A DNA stretch of 12,313 bases from Candidatus Methanoperedentaceae archaeon. GTDB lineage: Archaea; Halobacteriota; Methanosarcinia; Methanosarcinales; Methanoperedenaceae. Of the stretch, positions 6,589 to 12,313 are shown piece after piece. The notes under the pieces were generated by a model. It made no database searches and had not been told where the DNA came from. It was given only the letters and a program-made list of their open reading frames with translations. The DNA lies in NCBI GenBank assembly GCA_013331375.1, contig DUGO01000164.1, positions 1 to 12,313 of the forward strand, written 5' to 3'. Position numbers and translations under genes: made by a program. Every line of letters begins with the position of its first letter. Position 1 is the first letter of the stretch.

Positions 6589-7508
6589 ACCTTCTGCCAC
6601 CTCAGGCAATAGCTCTGGACCCTGTCAAAAACGAACATAATGCTCACAACAGCAAACCCGAGAAAGAGCATCCCTGCAAGCAGCTTATCATAGTTTGCAA
6701 ACTGGTGCTCGTACTCTATGTACCAGCCCAGACCCGAGTTCGTGCCTATCATCTCAGCCACGGTGAGCGTAATAAAAGACAGTATCAATGCTATCAACGC
6801 ACCTGAAAAAATCGTGGGGAGCGCAGCCGGCAGTACAACGCGTCGCATCAGCTCGAGGTTGCCCAATCCCAGGGTCCTTGCAGAGTTGATGAGTCTTGGC
6901 TCGATGTTGAATACGCCATACACCGTAGCTACAAATATAGGCCAGAATGCGCCTATGAAGATTACAAAAACCGATGCGGCTTTAAAGCTGGGAAGCAGGA
7001 CTATGGAATAGGGTAGATATACGGTCGGCGGTATCGGGGAGACGGCTTTGGCAAAAGGGTATGCTGCATTGAACAGCCGTTTTTTCCACCCGGTGATAAG
7101 ACCCAGCGGTATTGCAGTAATCACTGCGAGCAGGTAGCCTGCCGCAAGCAGGGTAATAGAGCTGACCAGACCGTCTAACAGGATATCAATATCCTTAAAA
7201 AGGGCAAGGAAAACCCTTGCGGGTGATGGGAATAAGAATGGGTCAAGGACAGCAAGTTTTGCGAATACCAGCTCGGAAAACATCAGTGCAATAAAAATCA
7301 ATAGTCCGACATCGTTTACTTTCTGGACCGGACTTATGCCTGAAAATTTGGGAAAATTCGCCAGTAACACCACGATCATCAGGACAAAAAGCACAGACAG
7401 ATACGGATTTTTATCCGCAACCTGCTGCTTTTCCGCATCAGGTAGAAAGTAAGCGACAAGCAACAGAAGTATTGTTAACAGTATAAGGATTATCCCGGTC
7501 CTATTCAT
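6585..7508 (-). CDS. ABC transporter permease, NitT/TauT/SsuC type, with N-terminal extension
   Basis: 307 aa from ATG 7508. Seen: a hydrophobic N terminus with two membrane segments (about 5-22 and 35-53), then the typical BPD-transport inner membrane core of about six segments. The EAA loop that docks to the ATPase is NSARTLGLGNLELMRRVVLP. SsuC/TauC/NrtB permeases are commonly about 250-270 aa, so the first ~45-50 residues are an addition. ATG 7508 has GGAAGGTG just upstream and overlaps the ATPase stop by 8 nt; the in-frame TTG at 7526 is less likely. It works with the ATPase and lipoprotein encoded upstream to import an anion such as a sulfonate, nitrate-like or organic acid. The family does not define the substrate. 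Confidence 0.9.
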   Translation of the reverse strand: MNRTGIILILLTILLLLVAYFLPDAEKQQVADKNPYLSVLFVLMIVVLLANFPKFSGISPVQKVNDVGLLIFIALMFSELVFAKLAVLDPFLFPSPARVFLALFKDIDILLDGLVSSITLLAAGYLLAVITAIPLGLITGWKKRLFNAAYPFAKAVSPIPPTVYLPYSIVLLPSFKAASVFVIFIGAFWPIFVATVYGVFNIEPRLINSARTLGLGNLELMRRVVLPAALPTIFSGALIALILSFITLTVAEMIGTNSGLGWYIEYEHQFANYDKLLAGMLFLGFAVVSIMFVFDRVQSYCLRWQKV

Positions 7509-8301
7509 GTGCACCTTCCGGGACAAATGATGATTGACGACTCAGCGATTCCAGCATCTCCTCCTGCAGCAGATTCAACAGGTTCGCCCTCATCCCTGTG
7601 TACCCGCTATCTGAAATCAATGTCGTGCGGCATCTCGGGCGCGGGAATCCCACTTCGACTATCTCTTTTATCCGTCCGGGTGAGGGAGTCATCACCACAA
7701 TCCTGTCAGAGAGCAAAAGAGCCTCATCCACATCATGTGTCACGAAGACCACTGTTTTCCTTTCCCTGCTCCACAAATGCAAAAGGAGATTCTGCAGGTA
7801 TATGCGGTTGAGCGCGTCCAGCGCTCCGAATGGCTCGTCCATCAGGAAAGCAACCGGATTCATGGCGAACAGCCGTGCAATCGCAACTCGCTGGCGCATG
7901 CCGCCCGACAAAGTCGCGGGATAATTTTTCGCAAAACCGGATAATCCGACCATGTCCAGATACTTTGCAGCAGAGTTCGCATTCCCGTTTTTGTTGCGCA
8001 GTACGAACCTGATATTGTCCAGTACCGTCATCCACGGGAACAGCGAGTAATCCTGGAAGACCACACCCCTGTCGGGTCCCGGAGAGCGTATTATCTTCCC
8101 GTTCACGAGCACGCTGCCGTTGGTCGGGAACTTCAACCCTGCTATCAGGTCTATAATCGTGCTTTTCCCGCAACCCGAAGGTCCGATGAGGGTGACAAAC
8201 TCACCCTCACCGATATCCAGATTGATATCCTCGAGTGCCGCTACTGCCGTCCCTTTGCCTCCATATACCATCGTTACGTCTTTGAGCTCGATGCGTGCCA
8301 T
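7501..8301 (-). CDS. ABC transporter ATP-binding protein, NitT/TauT/SsuB type
   Basis: 266-aa cytoplasmic ATPase that powers the importer. Seen: Walker A GPSGCGKST (40-48), Q-loop VVFQDYSLFPW (80-90) in the SsuB/NrtD form, signature LSGGMRQR (131-138), Walker B VAFLMDEP (150-157), D-loop GALDA and H-loop THD (188-190). All catalytic residues are present. The start is 2 nt after the lipoprotein stop and the end overlaps the permease start. The C-terminal tail after about residue 215 is moderately long but has no regulatory domain that I recognise. Confidence 0.93.
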   Translation of the reverse strand: MARIELKDVTMVYGGKGTAVAALEDINLDIGEGEFVTLIGPSGCGKSTIIDLIAGLKFPTNGSVLVNGKIIRSPGPDRGVVFQDYSLFPWMTVLDNIRFVLRNKNGNANSAAKYLDMVGLSGFAKNYPATLSGGMRQRVAIARLFAMNPVAFLMDEPFGALDALNRIYLQNLLLHLWSRERKTVVFVTHDVDEALLLSDRIVVMTPSPGRIKEIVEVGFPRPRCRTTLISDSGYTGMRANLLNLLQEEMLESLSRQSSFVPEGAHE

Positions 8302-8303
8302 AC

Positions 8304-9392
8304 CTATTCATTCAGCCGCCTGTACTCAGCCTCAAGCTGCGTATAGAAGCTCTCATTCGGATTTTCCCTGGCAAGCTCGTCGAGTGACTGCTTATACACC
8401 GAGGTATCAATATACTGGTTTATGTCCAGCGTCGAGTTGATGTACCCTATCTTGTTCATCATTTCCCAGAATCTCACTATGCCTTTCCTGTTCGGGTCGG
8501 GCGAGGCAAAGAAGTGGTCAGTATAGACCGAGCTCTTTATCAGCTCTTTATCGATTTTCACGTACTTTGCAATCGCGTCAACGCTTCCGGTCTGGTTTGT
8601 CTTGAAGAACTTGTATGCTTTTATCAGCGCTTTCTCATACTTTACATACGTATCCCTGTCATTTGCCAGGGTCTCCTTATCAAGCGTCACGCGGCAGCAT
8701 GGATGGTCAGGGAAATACTCGTCAGAGTATCTGACGACCACAAGTCCCTGGGCTTCTGCCATGTCCTGGTACGGCAGCCAGACGACTCCAGCGTCAACCT
8801 TGTCAGTCTTAACGGCTTCAAGCACTGCAGCGGGCGATTTCAGCTCTTCGATCTTCAGGTCCGTCTGCCAGTTGATGCCTGCGTCGTACAATGCGCCTCT
8901 CCAGACAGCATCCCCTGTTGCCATCCTGACGGTTGCCACCGTCTTGTTCCTGAAGTTCTTTATATCCTTGAACTGCCCGGCTTTCTCAGGCTTTGCAATT
9001 ACGCCTGCCCCTTCGCTCATCAATCCGCCTATTAACACGAAGGGCGTGCCTTTTGATATGAATACCTGTGGCGCAGCAGTGCCCATGGCTATCAGGTCAA
9101 GCTTTTTCGCCAGCAGGGCATTGTGCCCTTCTGCAGAGTTACTGAACTCGAACAGCTCAACATGCAGGTTCTGCTCAGTGAAATATCCCTGTTCCTGTGC
9201 TATGAACTCAAGCGCATGTCCTGAGGTTGGCAGGTACCCCAATCTCAGGTGCTTCGGGGCTTGAGCTGTGGCTGCCTGTGCTGGCGCCGTTTTGGCTTTA
9301 GTATCATCTTTTCCCGTGCAGCCGGACAGGAATAAACCTCCCGCCAGCAATATCAGTACGAACAGAGCAAACAGTTTTTTCTTTACAATCAT
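8304..9392 (-). CDS. ABC transporter substrate-binding lipoprotein, NMT1/SsuA/TauA-like
   Basis: 362-aa extracytoplasmic binding protein of the NitT/TauT family. Seen: a basic N terminus and hydrophobic segment ending in lipobox LSGC (Cys25), then an Ala/Thr/Lys-rich tether to about residue 46. A periplasmic-binding fold follows with LRLGYLPTSGHALEFIAQEQGYF, AMGTAAPQVFISKGTPFVLI (split here by residues not cited) and DAGVVWLP. Such proteins bind sulfonates, nitrate, thiamine precursors or aromatic/organic acids; the ligand here is not predictable. The start ATG 9392 has GGAGA at 9403-9399 with 6-nt spacing and a TATA box about 40 nt upstream, so this is the first gene of the five-gene operon. 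A 220-codon open frame on the opposite strand (8602-9264) is a shadow. Confidence 0.92.
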   Translation of the reverse strand: MIVKKKLFALFVLILLAGGLFLSGCTGKDDTKAKTAPAQAATAQAPKHLRLGYLPTSGHALEFIAQEQGYFTEQNLHVELFEFSNSAEGHNALLAKKLDLIAMGTAAPQVFISKGTPFVLIGGLMSEGAGVIAKPEKAGQFKDIKNFRNKTVATVRMATGDAVWRGALYDAGINWQTDLKIEELKSPAAVLEAVKTDKVDAGVVWLPYQDMAEAQGLVVVRYSDEYFPDHPCCRVTLDKETLANDRDTYVKYEKALIKAYKFFKTNQTGSVDAIAKYVKIDKELIKSSVYTDHFFASPDPNRKGIVRFWEMMNKIGYINSTLDINQYIDTSVYKQSLDELARENPNESFYTQLEAEYRRLNE

Positions 9393-9398
9393 AAAAAT

Positions 9399-9403
9399 TC
9401 TCC
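9399..9403 (-). promoter_or_regulatory. Ribosome binding site of the substrate-binding protein
   Basis: GGAGA on the minus strand, 6 nt before ATG 9392. Confidence 0.7.
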
Positions 9404-9427
9404 GTTGAACTCCCTAATCAGACCATA

Positions 9428-9440
9428 CTAAAATATACAT
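9428..9440 (-). promoter_or_regulatory. Archaeal TATA-box promoter of the transporter-TusA-ligase operon
   Basis: On the minus strand ATGTATATTTTAG contains TATATTTT (9437-9430). Transcription would start near 9407, leaving a short leader of about 15 nt that still holds the GGAGA ribosome binding site. It lies in the 138-bp gap (9393-9530) after the corrinoid protein gene; nothing else obvious is in that gap, and no clear T-rich terminator for the upstream operon was seen. Confidence 0.65.
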
Positions 9441-9530
9441 AGAGAAACAAGCCAAAATTACCTGGAGTGTTACGATTCTGTATCTTTTCAGGCAAATGTG
9501 ATGTGTGGAATTATCGATTTTGCCCGGGTT

Positions 9531-10307
9531 TCAGTTCGTGGGGTGTAAACCGTCCAATATCCTCACGACCGCATTCGGGTCTTGCGCATATATCAGATCC
9601 CTCTGCTTCGCGAACGCAGCATCGCATGCGCCCCCTCCCACGATGAAAGGGATGTCGATATTCTCTTTTTTCAACATGTCTGAAGAAACAAGAAAAGCGC
9701 TTCGCGTTGATGTCATTAGCGATGAGCCTATTAAGGCTAAAGGCTTATGTTTTTTAACTGCATCAATGATGAGCACCGGGTCCACTGAAGTTCCAAGATC
9801 GATCACCCTGTAGCCATTTGCTTCCACGATAGCCGCGACAATGTTCTTGCCTATGTCGTGTAAGTCCCCGTCTGCCGTGTGGATGAGCACAATTCCTTTC
9901 CTTTTCAGGACATCAAGCCTGCTGCCGCACTCCTCCATACCTGCATAGAGCGCCTTTGAAGCTAACAGAATCTCAGGAACGTACGCCTGCCTGTGATTAT
10001 AAAGGGTGGAAATTGCGTCCATTCCTTTTAGCAGCCCTTCAATCGCGATAGTGAGAGCATCTATCCCTGCGACCATAGCGCTTTTTACCGCACTTTTTGT
10101 CTCTTCCACTTTCCCATCCGCAACCTGCCTTGCTATGGATTTTAGAGGCTCATTTTCCGGCAGCAGTCCTTCGAGGTCCGGCTTTTGCCTTTCTTCTATC
10201 TTATGCGAAACCGGAGCTGACTGACCCAGCTTAATTATCTCCATCACCTCCCCTGCATCCTGCCTGTAGCGCCTGCCGACGATTCCCCCGAGAGTGAGCG
10301 GTCTCAT
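9531..10307 (-). CDS. Methyltransferase corrinoid protein (MtaC/MtbC/MttC-like) with extra N-terminal segment
   Basis: 258-aa cytoplasmic cobalamin-binding methyl carrier. Seen: the four-helix cap domain (about 54-130) with AGIDALTIAIEGLLKGMD and YVPEILLASKAL, then the Rossmann B12 domain with DGDLHDIGKN (146-155), in which His150 is the lower cobalt ligand of D-x-H-x-x-G. The SxL motif is at 195-197 (SSL) and the GGG loop at 224-226. Known: such proteins take a methyl group from a substrate-specific methyltransferase and pass it to coenzyme M or H4MPT through a second methyltransferase, and need reductive reactivation. Residues 1-53 (with GGIVGRRYRQD and LPENEPL) precede the normal start of the family. 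The start overlaps the methyltransferase stop (ATGA), so the two are coupled partners. Confidence 0.9.
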   Translation of the reverse strand: MRPLTLGGIVGRRYRQDAGEVMEIIKLGQSAPVSHKIEERQKPDLEGLLPENEPLKSIARQVADGKVEETKSAVKSAMVAGIDALTIAIEGLLKGMDAISTLYNHRQAYVPEILLASKALYAGMEECGSRLDVLKRKGIVLIHTADGDLHDIGKNIVAAIVEANGYRVIDLGTSVDPVLIIDAVKKHKPLALIGSSLMTSTRSAFLVSSDMLKKENIDIPFIVGGGACDAAFAKQRDLIYAQDPNAVVRILDGLHPTN

Positions 10308-11371
10308 GCTTCCATCCCTATTGCAAGTCCACGCCCGAACTCACGAATCAGTTCATCCGGTGTTTTCGCCAGGCGGTATTTTTCAGCTGCAATGACCAGC
10401 GCCCTTATGTTTTCAAGCGGCGTCATTGGCGAGAGCGTGCATCCTGATGAAAGTATATCGACGCCATCATGCATGCATTTGATAGCTTCTTCTGTCACTC
10501 TATCACGGGTTCCCTGAAGCATGGTTGCAACGGGTGCCACATTGCCTATGAGAGAAATGTCATCGCCAAGAATCCGTTTTGCTGCCATGACATCAACTTT
10601 TTCCTCGAACGAATACGCGTCAAAACCCGTTTCTCTTATGTGAGGCAACAGCTCTTTCGTGTTTCCGCAGATGTGCAGCACCATGGGTGCGCGTGAGGTG
10701 TCAGCCGTATCTTTATGGTAGGGGAACACAAATTCTCTGTAATACTCCCCGCTTAACAGGTCACCGGAAGATGTCGGGTCAGATACGATTAGCGTTTCTG
10801 CGCCGTGCTGGACAAAAGCGGCAACCAGCTCCTTTGTAACTTCACATGCAAGCTCGACGGACTGGTGCACATATTCCGGTCTTGTCTTTATCCATGAGAT
10901 AAAATTGCTCACACCAAAGACATGACCTGCGATCGTGAAAGGTCCTGTCACTTTTGCGTTTATGGGGATTTCATCTCCCAGATGCTCCTGCAGGATTTCA
11001 AGGGCTTCCAGCACAACCGGAATCCTCCCCCTCTCCAGGAGGTCATCCGGCATCTCAAAGTCCGCAGGACCGGCGAAGGCTGGCTTTTTTACTGAAGGGG
11101 TTCGATTCACTGTGCCCTGGTCAAGCTCACAGCCGAGGGCTTCTGCCTCCAGCGAGAGACAGAAGGGGATGGTCGTAGATGGCATTCGAGTCAGCTCCCA
11201 CGGCATGGCAGCAAGCTTCGCCATAAGCTGGGGGTCGCTGTGTGCCTTCGGCCATGGAGCCTTTGCCTTTTCCATCATATCCACGGTTACGGAAACTACA
11301 GGTATCCATGCGGGAATCCTGTCAACCCTGCCTCCGAGCAGAGCTGAGATTATTCTTTTTTTCGTGTTCAT
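10304..11371 (-). CDS. MtaA/MtbA-type cobalamin-dependent methyltransferase (UroD fold, zinc)
   Basis: 355 aa, matching the usual MtaA/MtbA length. The TIM-barrel proteins of this family move a methyl group between a corrinoid protein and a thiol, classically coenzyme M. Seen: zinc ligands HICG (His233, Cys235) and SSGC (Cys311) in the expected H-x-C...C pattern; the N-terminal KKRIISALLGGRVDRIP typical of the family; and KVTGPFTIAGHVFG in the barrel. Loss of the UroD catalytic role follows from the thiol-activating zinc site. It overlaps by ATGA both upstream (DUF1847-like) and downstream (corrinoid protein). No MtxB-type first methyltransferase is present. It may therefore be the CoM methyltransferase, or itself the substrate demethylase, as with UroD-type enzymes of O-demethylation and chloromethane (CmuA) systems (inference). 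Confidence 0.9.
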   Translation of the reverse strand: MNTKKRIISALLGGRVDRIPAWIPVVSVTVDMMEKAKAPWPKAHSDPQLMAKLAAMPWELTRMPSTTIPFCLSLEAEALGCELDQGTVNRTPSVKKPAFAGPADFEMPDDLLERGRIPVVLEALEILQEHLGDEIPINAKVTGPFTIAGHVFGVSNFISWIKTRPEYVHQSVELACEVTKELVAAFVQHGAETLIVSDPTSSGDLLSGEYYREFVFPYHKDTADTSRAPMVLHICGNTKELLPHIRETGFDAYSFEEKVDVMAAKRILGDDISLIGNVAPVATMLQGTRDRVTEEAIKCMHDGVDILSSGCTLSPMTPLENIRALVIAAEKYRLAKTPDELIREFGRGLAIGMEA

Positions 11372-12009
11372 GGTGAAAGCAGTCTCCTGTAATAGAAGCT
11401 GGTGCCGTGCAGCACGGCGGCAGGATTATGGCATGTTATCCTGTCTTTGGATATCAGGACGGTGACAGGTGCCTTTGACTGCCTTATGAATAATGAATCA
11501 TGACCCACGCAGAGACCGACGAGTATGTTCAGCTCGCTTCCCTCGTTATCCAGCATCTTTGCCTGAGCCACAGGGTTGCATATCGGCTCAAAAGTGCCGG
11601 GTCTCGCCTTTTCGCTGTCCAGAAGCCCGATTTCTTCTTTTGGTACTGCGCCGCTCTTGCAGCAGACTGAAACCACATCAAAGCCTTTCGCCTCAAGTAT
11701 TCTTGTGAGTATGCGCGACTCAGCGATGAGCCCGATGCAGGCTGCAATCCCCAGCTTTTTATAACCCATCTCACGTGCAAAGTCTATAGTATCTTCAACC
11801 CGCGTCCATTTCATGTAGCTTCTACCCTCCGTGCGGGCGGCTGCTATCGCCATTTTTCGGATTTCCTGGTTCTCCCTGTACAACTTCAAGGCTGCATTCA
11901 ATGCTTTTTTGCGGGTTTTTGTCGGGCAAAACGACGGTCCCGTTTCAGGAGCATCACTCCAGCATGCCTGGATTGTACATTTACTGCATTCCAAGGTCAA
12001 ATCTGACAT
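11368..12009 (-). CDS. DUF1847-like Cys-rich putative metal-binding protein
   Basis: 213 aa of unknown function. Seen: ten cysteines, an N-terminal ECSKCTIQAC cluster (Cys8, 11, 16) plus FCP (Cys28), then Cys91, Cys116-Cys117, Cys144, Cys167 and Cys193. The order of segments (GIAACIGLIAESRIL, VSVCCKSG, ICNPVAQAKML, GLCVGHDSLFI, TCHNPAAVLHG) matches what I recall of the DUF1847 family of predicted metal-binding proteins found in anaerobes. Its stop overlaps the methyltransferase start (ATGA), so it is made with the corrinoid system. It could bind Fe-S or zinc and help reduce, assemble or reactivate the corrinoid protein; this is inference only. No strong ribosome binding site precedes the ATG, in line with coupling to the reading frame upstream. 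Confidence 0.82.
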   Translation of the reverse strand: MSDLTLECSKCTIQACWSDAPETGPSFCPTKTRKKALNAALKLYRENQEIRKMAIAAARTEGRSYMKWTRVEDTIDFAREMGYKKLGIAACIGLIAESRILTRILEAKGFDVVSVCCKSGAVPKEEIGLLDSEKARPGTFEPICNPVAQAKMLDNEGSELNILVGLCVGHDSLFIRQSKAPVTVLISKDRITCHNPAAVLHGTSFYYRRLLSP

Positions 12010-12043
12010 TCAAATTCCCAGAGCCTTTCTTTTTTCATCGACA

Positions 12044-12313
12044 TTACCTTCCGGTGCCTGCTGCACACCTGTCATTCATCGCAAAATCCAGTACTCTCCC
12101 CTGCTCGTTTATCCTGGTTATCTTTGAATCCTGACCTCCGATATCTGTGATCGTCCTCGCATCCGGGAATAACGAATAGCTGCCCCGCGAATGCGCTGCA
12201 ATCTCGCTGACGGTTTCATCTGCGCTGAAGGATACCCAGCCGTAGCCTGTAGCTACTACCCTTTTGATATCCCCTCTGCTCCTCGCAAGCACCTGCTCAA
12301 GCACAGCTTCGCC
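12044..12313 (-). pseudogene. BcrA/BcrD/HgdC-type ATP-dependent activase, truncated after CAAGTG (5' end outside window)
   Basis: The frame is open to the right edge, so the N terminus lies outside; the visible 89 codons end in TAA. Seen: ATGYGWVSFSA, TDIGGQDSKITRI and FAMNDRCAAGTGR, the standard motifs of the first half of BadF/BadG/BcrA/BcrD/HgdC activases. The protein stops directly after CAAGTGR, whereas family members continue about 120-130 residues through a second cluster Cys (CTVFAESE region) and the rest of the ATPase fold. After the stop the +1 frame reads V-M-S and continues until it overlaps the DUF1847-like start. The family has phenylalanine-leucine-glutamate-valine-methionine after GTGR, so a small deletion plus loss of the rest looks likely. 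Known role: ATP-driven electron transfer to dehydratases, benzoyl-CoA reductases or corrinoid proteins. Probably non-functional unless completed in trans. Confidence 0.72.

Noticed and set aside
5041..8306. TAG codons as possible pyrrolysine sites in a methylamine-type locus
   Set aside because: TAG at 5041-5043, 5048-5050, 7501-7503 and 8304-8306 ends proteins at their expected family lengths, next to coupled downstream genes or a converging gene; no MtmB/MtbB/MttB gene is present.
8602..9264. Open frame of 220 codons on the + strand opposite the substrate-binding protein
   Set aside because: The product has no recognisable family features. The opposite strand encodes a lipoprotein with a clear lipobox, binding-protein motifs, ribosome binding site and promoter, so this is a shadow.
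12010..12046. Programmed frameshift joining the activase to the DUF1847-like gene
   Set aside because: The +1 frame ends where the DUF1847-like ATG begins and lies in a third frame; a stop directly precedes that ATG, so no single shift fuses them, and no slippery heptamer stands at the TAA.
1..12313. CRISPR array, insertion sequence, tRNA/rRNA gene, long tandem repeats
   Set aside because: No regularly spaced repeats, transposase motifs, terminal inverted repeats or cloverleaf-like sequence were seen, and almost the whole window is coding.

Overview
This is an archaeal window, most likely from a methanogen- or methanotroph-related member of the Halobacteriota (Methanosarcinales/ANME-like); the exact lineage cannot be fixed from sequence alone. 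The evidence is TATA-box promoters of archaeal type at the three places where an intergenic gap precedes a gene, good Shine-Dalgarno sites, ATGA-type translational coupling, a RamA-type corrinoid activase, a pyruvate:ferredoxin oxidoreductase split into separate subunits, and corrinoid/CoM-type methyltransferase partners. TAG ends several genes as an ordinary stop.

Left half, + strand (1-5043): the C-terminal part of a RamA/RACo-like ATP-dependent corrinoid reductive activase with a two-cluster ferredoxin tail is followed by a compact porB-porA-porG cluster. The gene order is unusual and no separate porD ferredoxin subunit is visible. After a promoter with a TATA box and a 12-bp palindrome comes a 420-residue membrane protein. 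It has a signal peptide, a PPC-like beta-sandwich ectodomain, a Ser/Thr/Pro-rich linker and a membrane domain resembling site-2 protease in which the zinc motif has decayed (AEIGH in place of HExxH).

Right half, - strand (5048-12313), read right to left: a truncated BcrA/BcrD/HgdC-type activase; a Cys-rich DUF1847-like protein; a UroD-fold MtaA/MtbA-type zinc methyltransferase; and a MtaC/MtbC-type corrinoid protein with an extra N-terminal segment. The last three are joined by ATGA overlaps. A second operon with its own promoter follows: lipoprotein substrate-binding protein, ABC ATPase, ABC permease (NitT/TauT/SsuABC type), a TusA-family sulfur carrier and a phenylacetate-CoA-ligase-like enzyme. 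All five are separated by 2 nt or overlap.

Taken together, the window looks like a methyl-group/organic-acid utilisation island. It holds uptake of an unidentified anion, CoA activation, a sulfur carrier, corrinoid-based methyl transfer, ATP-driven corrinoid reactivation, and a POR that could interconvert pyruvate and acetyl-CoA with low-potential electrons. No substrate-specific MtxB methyltransferase (MtaB, MtmB, MtbB, MttB) lies in the window, so the substrate is not known and the functional linkage of the modules is inference. No RNA genes, insertion sequences or CRISPR arrays were seen, and no stretch over 300 bases lacks a gene.
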